Shown here piece by piece: positions 7,102 to 9,786 of a DNA stretch of 9,786 nucleotides (positions are counted from its first letter, which is position 1; each line of letters opens with the position of its first letter). The translations under genes were made by a program, and so were the position numbers. The notes under the pieces are model-generated. The model saw only the letters and a program-made list of their open reading frames with translations, was not told the origin of the DNA and did not search any database. Source of the stretch: an uncultured Butyricicoccus sp. (GTDB lineage Bacteria > Bacillota > Clostridia > Oscillospirales > Butyricicoccaceae); assembly GCA_947575935.1 (NCBI GenBank), contig CANPPM010000087.1:1-9786 (forward strand), written 5' to 3'.

Positions 7102-7197
7102 ATGAGGAAAAAATTTGCAAAAAACACAATCAAAAGAAGACAGGGTCAATTTCGTGCAATGCACGTAGAAATCTATAAAAAAAGAAGCTCATTTTGA
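7102..7197 (+). CDS. Possible 31-residue basic small protein, unrecognised
   Basis: ATG 7102 to TGA 7195-7197 reads a very basic peptide starting MRKKFAKNTIKRR, with 13 Lys or Arg in 31 residues and no membrane segment. AGGA (7088-7091) lies 10 nt upstream, at workable spacing, and the ORF sits wholly between the candidate promoter and terminator of the 7044-7276 unit. Against it: the region is AT- and purine-rich, unlike the codon use of neighbouring genes, and a 31-codon ORF can arise by chance in such sequence. It could equally be part of a non-coding RNA. Confidence 0.2.
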   Translation: MRKKFAKNTIKRRQGQFRAMHVEIYKKRSSF

Positions 7198-7250
7198 TGG
7201 GATGCAACGGCTTTCAGAAGAGAGGACGCTTTGAAGGAGTGCCGCAGCCT

Positions 7251-7276
7251 GCGGCGTAACGCCCGCCGCTTTTTTT
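7251..7276 (+). terminator. Intrinsic terminator on the + strand, with no assigned gene
   Basis: GCGGCG (7251-7256) and CGCCGC (7264-7269) form an all-GC 6-bp stem with a 7-nt loop, followed directly by seven Ts (7270-7276). The polarity is clearly + strand, because the - strand copy would be preceded, not followed, by the run. Both annotated neighbours are on the - strand, so this terminator implies a + strand transcript. Confidence 0.6.
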
Positions 7277-7293
7277 GATTTTCGTCAAAATCA
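7276..7293. other. Small AT-rich inverted repeat after ispF
   Basis: TGATTTT (7276-7282) and AAAATCA (7287-7293) flank a four-base loop, about 24 bp beyond the ispF stop. On the - strand it could mark the ispF mRNA 3' end, but A residues rather than Ts follow, so it is not a standard terminator. Confidence 0.3.
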
Positions 7294-7316
7294 CGAAAGA
7301 ATGGCCACTGGCTGCG

Positions 7317-7886
7317 TCAGTCCTGATCGGCCGCCGTTTTTGCAGATGTGAATAGGTTCTCAAAAGCCGGCCCGCCGTCTGACTGGCGGGCCGGCTGCTG
7401 AAGAACATCGTATCCCTCGATCAGGCAGACGGCGTGGGCTGCGATGCCTAACTGCTCGCCGGTGAAACCCAGTCCTTCTTCTGTTGTGGCTTTGATTGAG
7501 ATACGGTCAGGGTCGACTCCGAGCGTGTGGGCAAGGTTTTCCCGCATAGCAGGGATGTGCGGTTTCATTTTGGGGGCTTGGGCAAGAATGGTAGCGTCAA
7601 TATTGCCGACGGTATAGCCATGCTTTTGCAGCAGCGAACCGACCTGCTGCAGCAGGTCAAGTGAATTTGCGCCTGCATACGCTGGATCAGTATCTGGAAA
7701 GTGTTGCCCGATGTCTCCGAGCGCAGCCGCCCCCAACAGTGCGTCCATAATGGCGTGTACTAAAACGTCGGCGTCAGAATGGCCGAGCAGGCGGGTTTCG
7801 TGCGGAATGGAGACGCCGCCCAAAATGCATTTGCGACCGTTTACCAGGCGGTGTACGTCGTAGCCATGTCCGATGCGAAATCCCAT
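7317..7886 (-). CDS. ispF: 2-C-methyl-D-erythritol 2,4-cyclodiphosphate synthase
   Basis: IspF converts 4-diphosphocytidyl-methylerythritol 2-phosphate into the 2,4-cyclodiphosphate with release of CMP, in the cytoplasmic MEP route to isoprenoids. It works as a homotrimer with a bound divalent metal. Visible motifs: 'GHGYDVHR' (Asp10, His12), 'GHSDADVLVHAIMDALLGA' (His44 completes the metal site), 'GDIGQHFPDTD' (57-67) and the 'TTEEGLGFTG' loop (134-143). The fold should end near residue 158, as in the usual ~158-residue enzymes. This protein is 189 residues, so about 31 extra residues without a recognised domain follow. Their DNA contains a perfect 12-bp hairpin (7365-7396). The ATG directly abuts the TAA of ispD (zero gap), so translation is coupled. 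AAGGA about 12 nt upstream lies in the last ispD codons. Confidence 0.97.
   Translation of the reverse strand: MGFRIGHGYDVHRLVNGRKCILGGVSIPHETRLLGHSDADVLVHAIMDALLGAAALGDIGQHFPDTDPAYAGANSLDLLQQVGSLLQKHGYTVGNIDATILAQAPKMKPHIPAMRENLAHTLGVDPDRISIKATTEEGLGFTGEQLGIAAHAVCLIEGYDVLQQPARQSDGGPAFENLFTSAKTAADQD
7362..7396 (-). terminator. Terminator-like hairpin inside the 3' end of ispF
   Basis: On the - strand AGCCGGCCCGCC (7396-7385), an 8-nt loop, and GGCGGGCCGGCT (7376-7365) form a perfect 12-bp GC-rich stem. Three further Ts (7364-7362) follow the paired T. This has the shape of an intrinsic terminator with a short T-tract. It lies 43 bp before the ispF stop codon, inside the C-terminal extension, so efficient termination here would leave mRNA with no stop codon. 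It may be a weak or translation-dependent terminator, or simply a folded coding stretch. Confidence 0.45.
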
Positions 7887-8603
7887 TTATTCATCCCGTC
7901 CTTTCAGGAAGGCTTCAGCAGTCAGAAGATCCTCCGGTGTCGTGATTTTCAGATTCTGATAGTCCCCGTCCGTGGCATGGACCGGCAGGCCGGCCGCTTC
8001 AAAGGCGGCACAGTCGTCGGTCAGCGGCAGGCAGCGGCGCAGGGCCCGGATCAGCGCGCCCTCAATGCGTGTGCGTTCGAAGCACTGTGGCGTTTGGACG
8101 GCGGCGATCGTGTCTCGCGGCACGTCGGCGGCAATTTTGCCGTCAGCAATCCGTTTGACGGAATCCTTCATTGGGATCACCGGGGCAGCCCCTCCGTATT
8201 GGATTGCGGCCTCAACTGCGCTGCAGATCACTTCGTTGGTCACCAGCGGACGTGCGGCGTCATGGATTGCGACAATCCCGGTTCCTTCCGGAGCGTTGTG
8301 GATACCTTCCAATACAGAGTGCCCGCGTGTTTTTCCGCCGCGTACAATAGACCGTACTTTGCTCAGCCCGTAGGCTCTGCATAGATCATGATAGGGCATG
8401 ATATCTGTCTCACGGGCTACAATGACGATATCGTCAATGATTGGGCAGCGTTCGAAAGCGGAGAGGGTGTGCGCAAGAACGGGCGCGCCGCACAGCTCAA
8501 GCAGCAGCTTGTTTTCGCCGCCCATGCGGCTGGATGACCCGGCTGCGGGAATAACGGCGCAGACGCGGGGGCGAGGGGGTTCTTTTTTCTTTTTTCCAAA
8601 CAA
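7887..8603 (-). CDS. ispD: 2-C-methyl-D-erythritol 4-phosphate cytidylyltransferase
   Basis: IspD joins CTP and methylerythritol 4-phosphate to give 4-diphosphocytidyl-methylerythritol and pyrophosphate, one step of the MEP isoprenoid pathway, as a cytoplasmic homodimer. Its 238 residues are normal in length and show the nucleotide loop 'PAAGSSSRMGGENK' (Arg26, Lys32), 'GGKTRGHSVLEG' (89-100), 'IHDAARPLV' (113-121), 'KDSVK' (146-150), 'QTPQCF' (170-175), 'TDDCAAFE' (195-202) and 'GDYQNLKITTPEDL' (213-226). The start is TTG 8603. AGGAG (8619-8615) lies 11 nt upstream, an in-frame TGA sits at 8612-8610, and no ATG precedes the core. The N-terminus adds a basic K-K-K-K stretch coded by two A6 runs. 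The gene lies between carD and ispF on the same strand. Its product does not feed IspF directly: IspE acts in between and is not in this window. Confidence 0.97.
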   Translation of the reverse strand: MFGKKKKEPPRPRVCAVIPAAGSSSRMGGENKLLLELCGAPVLAHTLSAFERCPIIDDIVIVARETDIMPYHDLCRAYGLSKVRSIVRGGKTRGHSVLEGIHNAPEGTGIVAIHDAARPLVTNEVICSAVEAAIQYGGAAPVIPMKDSVKRIADGKIAADVPRDTIAAVQTPQCFERTRIEGALIRALRRCLPLTDDCAAFEAAGLPVHATDGDYQNLKITTPEDLLTAEAFLKGRDE

Positions 8604-8726
8604 AACAGATCAGACTCCTGAAGTTTTCGTACAGCATTTTTCCGGTAGATAGCAGATTTTTTCGGAGAACCGGGAGCATATAGGCGCATGGGGAAAGGGC
8701 AGATGCGCGCCGCGCTGCAGGGATGG
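8604..8726 (-). other. Spacer between carD and ispD
   Basis: This 123-bp stretch on the - strand holds the AGGAG ribosome site of ispD (8619-8615). I find no convincing stem with T-run and no good -35/-10 pair, so ispD-ispF are probably transcribed with carD from its promoter. Short ORFs here are out-of-frame shadows running into ispD. Confidence 0.45.
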
Positions 8727-9224
8727 TCAGTTGGCGTGTTTGCCGCGTGGGCACAGCAAGTCGACAACCTCATGTTTCATCTCTTCGGGATCGCGGTCTA
8801 ATGCAAGCGATAGCTCAGAGGCCAGAATCTGCTTGGATAGGCTGAGCATCCGCTTTTCCCCGGTGGACAGGCCGCGGCGCCGGTCGCGCAGCGTCAGCGC
8901 TTTGACCACGCCGGCGACTTCAATCAGGTCGCCGCTGCGCAGGCGGTCCATGTTTTCGCGGTAGCGTCGGTTCCAGTTGACTGTCGGATCGATCTCCAGC
9001 GTTGGAAGTTTGCCCAGAAGCGTATTGGCCGCGTCTGGTGTGCAGACTGGGCGGACGCCCAGTGTGTCGCTTGTTCGAACCGGTATGTACAGCAATACGC
9101 GCTCAAGAGCGAGCCGCAGCGCGTAATAAGATTCTGTTTGGCCGTCAATTGTGCGCTCCACAATTTCATCAATGATCCCTGCACCGTGCATGGGATGCAC
9201 GATCTTTTCACCGATCTGGTACAT
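8727..9224 (-). CDS. carD: CarD/CdnL-family RNA-polymerase-binding transcription regulator
   Basis: This is a 165-residue CarD-family protein. Residues 2-60 ('MYQIGEKIVHPMHGAGIIDEI' onward) form the Tudor-like RNA-polymerase interaction domain, also present in the repair factor Mfd. The helical C-terminal part begins near 'TVNWNRRYRENMDRLRSGD', containing Trp84, at the place of the tryptophan that in known CarD proteins contacts promoter DNA. It ends with 'LSTGEKRMLSLSKQIL'. Family knowledge: CarD binds the polymerase beta subunit and stabilises the open promoter complex, often at rRNA promoters. ATG 9224 is chosen because the domain begins there and AGGGAG lies a few bases upstream. A longer reading from 9266 would start inside the promoter. 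The order carD-ispD-ispF is also found in mycobacteria, which supports the assignment. Confidence 0.93.
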   Translation of the reverse strand: MYQIGEKIVHPMHGAGIIDEIVERTIDGQTESYYALRLALERVLLYIPVRTSDTLGVRPVCTPDAANTLLGKLPTLEIDPTVNWNRRYRENMDRLRSGDLIEVAGVVKALTLRDRRRGLSTGEKRMLSLSKQILASELSLALDRDPEEMKHEVVDLLCPRGKHAN

Positions 9225-9257
9225 AGTGGCTCCCTCCCCGATTTTCTTTCTGCCACT

Positions 9258-9286
9258 ATTATACACGATTGTTAAATATTTTGCAA
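9258..9286 (-). promoter_or_regulatory. Sigma-A-type promoter for carD (and probably ispD-ispF)
   Basis: TTGCAA (9286-9281) and a perfect TATAAT (9263-9258) are 17 nt apart, with a start expected near 9251 and a leader of about 27 nt. The -35 and part of the spacer lie inside the last codons of the upstream peptidase gene, whose stop is 9274-9272, so the promoter and the coding end share sequence. Confidence 0.85.
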
Positions 9287-9786
9287 GTTTTTACAGGAAA
9301 ATGCCGTCAAGAATCCCCCGATTGCGGCCAGCGAAACGCCGCCGCCTGTGCAGAAGATATAGATTCCGAGCAGAAGAAGCACAATTGCAAAACCTGTGCT
9401 CAATAATTGTCTGGCCAGGCGGAGCCTCCCCTCTGACAATGTTTCCAGGCAGGCATATCCGTCCAATGGGGAGACTGGGAGCAGGTTGAGCAGGAGTAGT
9501 ACAAAATTCGCCCCTGCAAGAAGTGGGTGGTTTAGCGGGCGAAGCAGTAGAAATGCTGCAAAGTTCATCGCGGGGCCCGCAAAATGGATGAGAAAGCAGC
9601 GTGCCCTTCCTTCAGGCAACGTGCAGTCCATGCGCCCGCCAAGCGCCGAAATGCGCAGCCGCCGCAGTTGCCCGCCGCATGCTCGGAGTGCAAGAATGTG
9701 GCCCAGCTCGTGCAGCGCGGCGGCTGTGAGAAATGCAGGCAGCAGGTTTTCGCTGTCAAAAAACAGCAGAAGCGAAAGCATGAGGA
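9272..9786 (-). CDS. M50 (site-2-protease-like, SpoIVFB-type) membrane metallopeptidase, 5' end probably outside window
   Basis: A small polytopic membrane zinc peptidase. The visible reading from ATG 9781 is 169 residues. It has the zinc-binding H-E-L-G-H (His24, Glu25, His28) inside a membrane helix, the conserved 'AGPAMN' (68-73) and the second active-site motif 'NLLPVSPLDG' (99-108, Asp107 being the third zinc ligand). Two further hydrophobic segments lie towards the C-terminus. Family knowledge: such enzymes cut membrane-embedded substrates. SpoIVFB does this for pro-sigma-K, but this protein is not shown to be SpoIVFB. The frame stays open past ATG 9781 to the window edge and no ribosome site is visible before it, so the true start is probably a few residues upstream. 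Its last codons contain the carD -35. Confidence 0.85.
   Translation of the reverse strand, partial: LMLSLLLFFDSENLLPAFLTAAALHELGHILALRACGGQLRRLRISALGGRMDCTLPEGRARCFLIHFAGPAMNFAAFLLLRPLNHPLLAGANFVLLLLNLLPVSPLDGYACLETLSEGRLRLARQLLSTGFAIVLLLLGIYIFCTGGGVSLAAIGGFLTAFSCKNLQNI

Larger units (their letters stand above)
7044..7276 (+). ncRNA. Candidate short + strand transcript (small RNA or small-protein mRNA), unrecognised
   Basis: This interval is bounded by a good promoter on the left (7009-7037) and a GC-stem plus T7 terminator on the right (7251-7276), predicting an RNA of about 230 nt. Inside are a 10-bp stem with one G-U pair (7061-7070 with 7078-7087) and the small palindrome CGTGC-AAT-GCACG (7153-7165). 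A 31-codon ORF with a plausible ribosome site (7102-7197) is also present. The RNA does not resemble 6S RNA, tmRNA or SRP RNA as far as I can judge, because its ends do not pair with each other. It would run away from the phosphoesterase gene and converge on ispF. Evidence is signals only. No expression or conservation could be tested. Confidence 0.35.

Noticed and set aside
7214..7408. A 64-codon - strand ORF beginning in the ispF 3' end.
   Set aside because: It is an out-of-frame reading of ispF and the hairpins beyond it, with no credible ribosome site. I also checked it as a possible frameshifted ispF end and it gave no normal IspF C-terminus.
8417..8773. Overlapping - strand ORFs across the carD-ispD spacer and ispD, possible frameshift product through the A6 runs.
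   Set aside because: They are in other frames of ispD, rich in Pro/Arg/Ser with no domain, and the IspD frame itself is complete.

Overview
The window looks like chromosomal DNA of a GC-rich, Gram-positive, anaerobic Clostridia, probably an Oscillospiraceae/Ruminococcaceae-type gut bacterium. This is an inference from four things: moderately high GC with good sigma-A promoters and strong Shine-Dalgarno sites, three S-layer homology (SLH) modules on a secreted protein, MEP-pathway isoprenoid genes, and a CarD-family regulator. No sequence search was possible, so the taxon is tentative. There are no tRNA or rRNA genes, insertion sequences or CRISPR arrays.

Left part, + strand. The end of an OmpR-type response regulator (1-320) overlaps by four bases the start of its partner sensor histidine kinase (317-1984). 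A 304-bp gap follows, holding a near-perfect sigma-A promoter and a long leader with a perfect hairpin. That leader feeds a YoaK/DUF1275 membrane protein (2289-3002). A strong hairpin at 3056-3094 sits between this gene and the convergent next gene and probably terminates both.

Middle, - strand. A 1249-residue secreted, SLH-anchored metallophosphoesterase (3142-6891) carries a purple-acid-phosphatase-like N-terminal domain, a complete calcineurin-like active site, two CARDB-like domains, a LamG-like domain, a Pro/Glu hexapeptide-repeat spacer and three SLH modules. It is probably a cell-surface phosphatase or nuclease-type enzyme. The AT-rich 425-bp gap behind it contains its promoter. It also contains, interleaved with that promoter and pointing the other way, a second good promoter followed by a possible 31-codon ORF and a GC stem plus T7 terminator. 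That is a candidate unannotated short + strand transcript.

Right part, - strand. Reading right to left there is a small M50 (site-2-protease-like) membrane peptidase that reaches the window edge (9272-9786), then carD (8727-9224) with its own promoter whose -35 lies inside the peptidase gene, then ispD (7887-8603) and ispF (7317-7886), which abut stop-to-start. IspD and IspF catalyse two steps of the MEP isoprenoid pathway, and carD-ispD-ispF is a known conserved linkage. ispF carries a ~31-residue C-terminal extension whose DNA contains a 12-bp perfect terminator-like hairpin upstream of the stop codon.

Most genes are ordinary housekeeping or surface genes. The least explained items are the divergent promoter/short transcript unit at 7009-7276 and the terminator-like hairpin inside ispF. 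I did not find convincing evidence for an entirely new multi-gene system.
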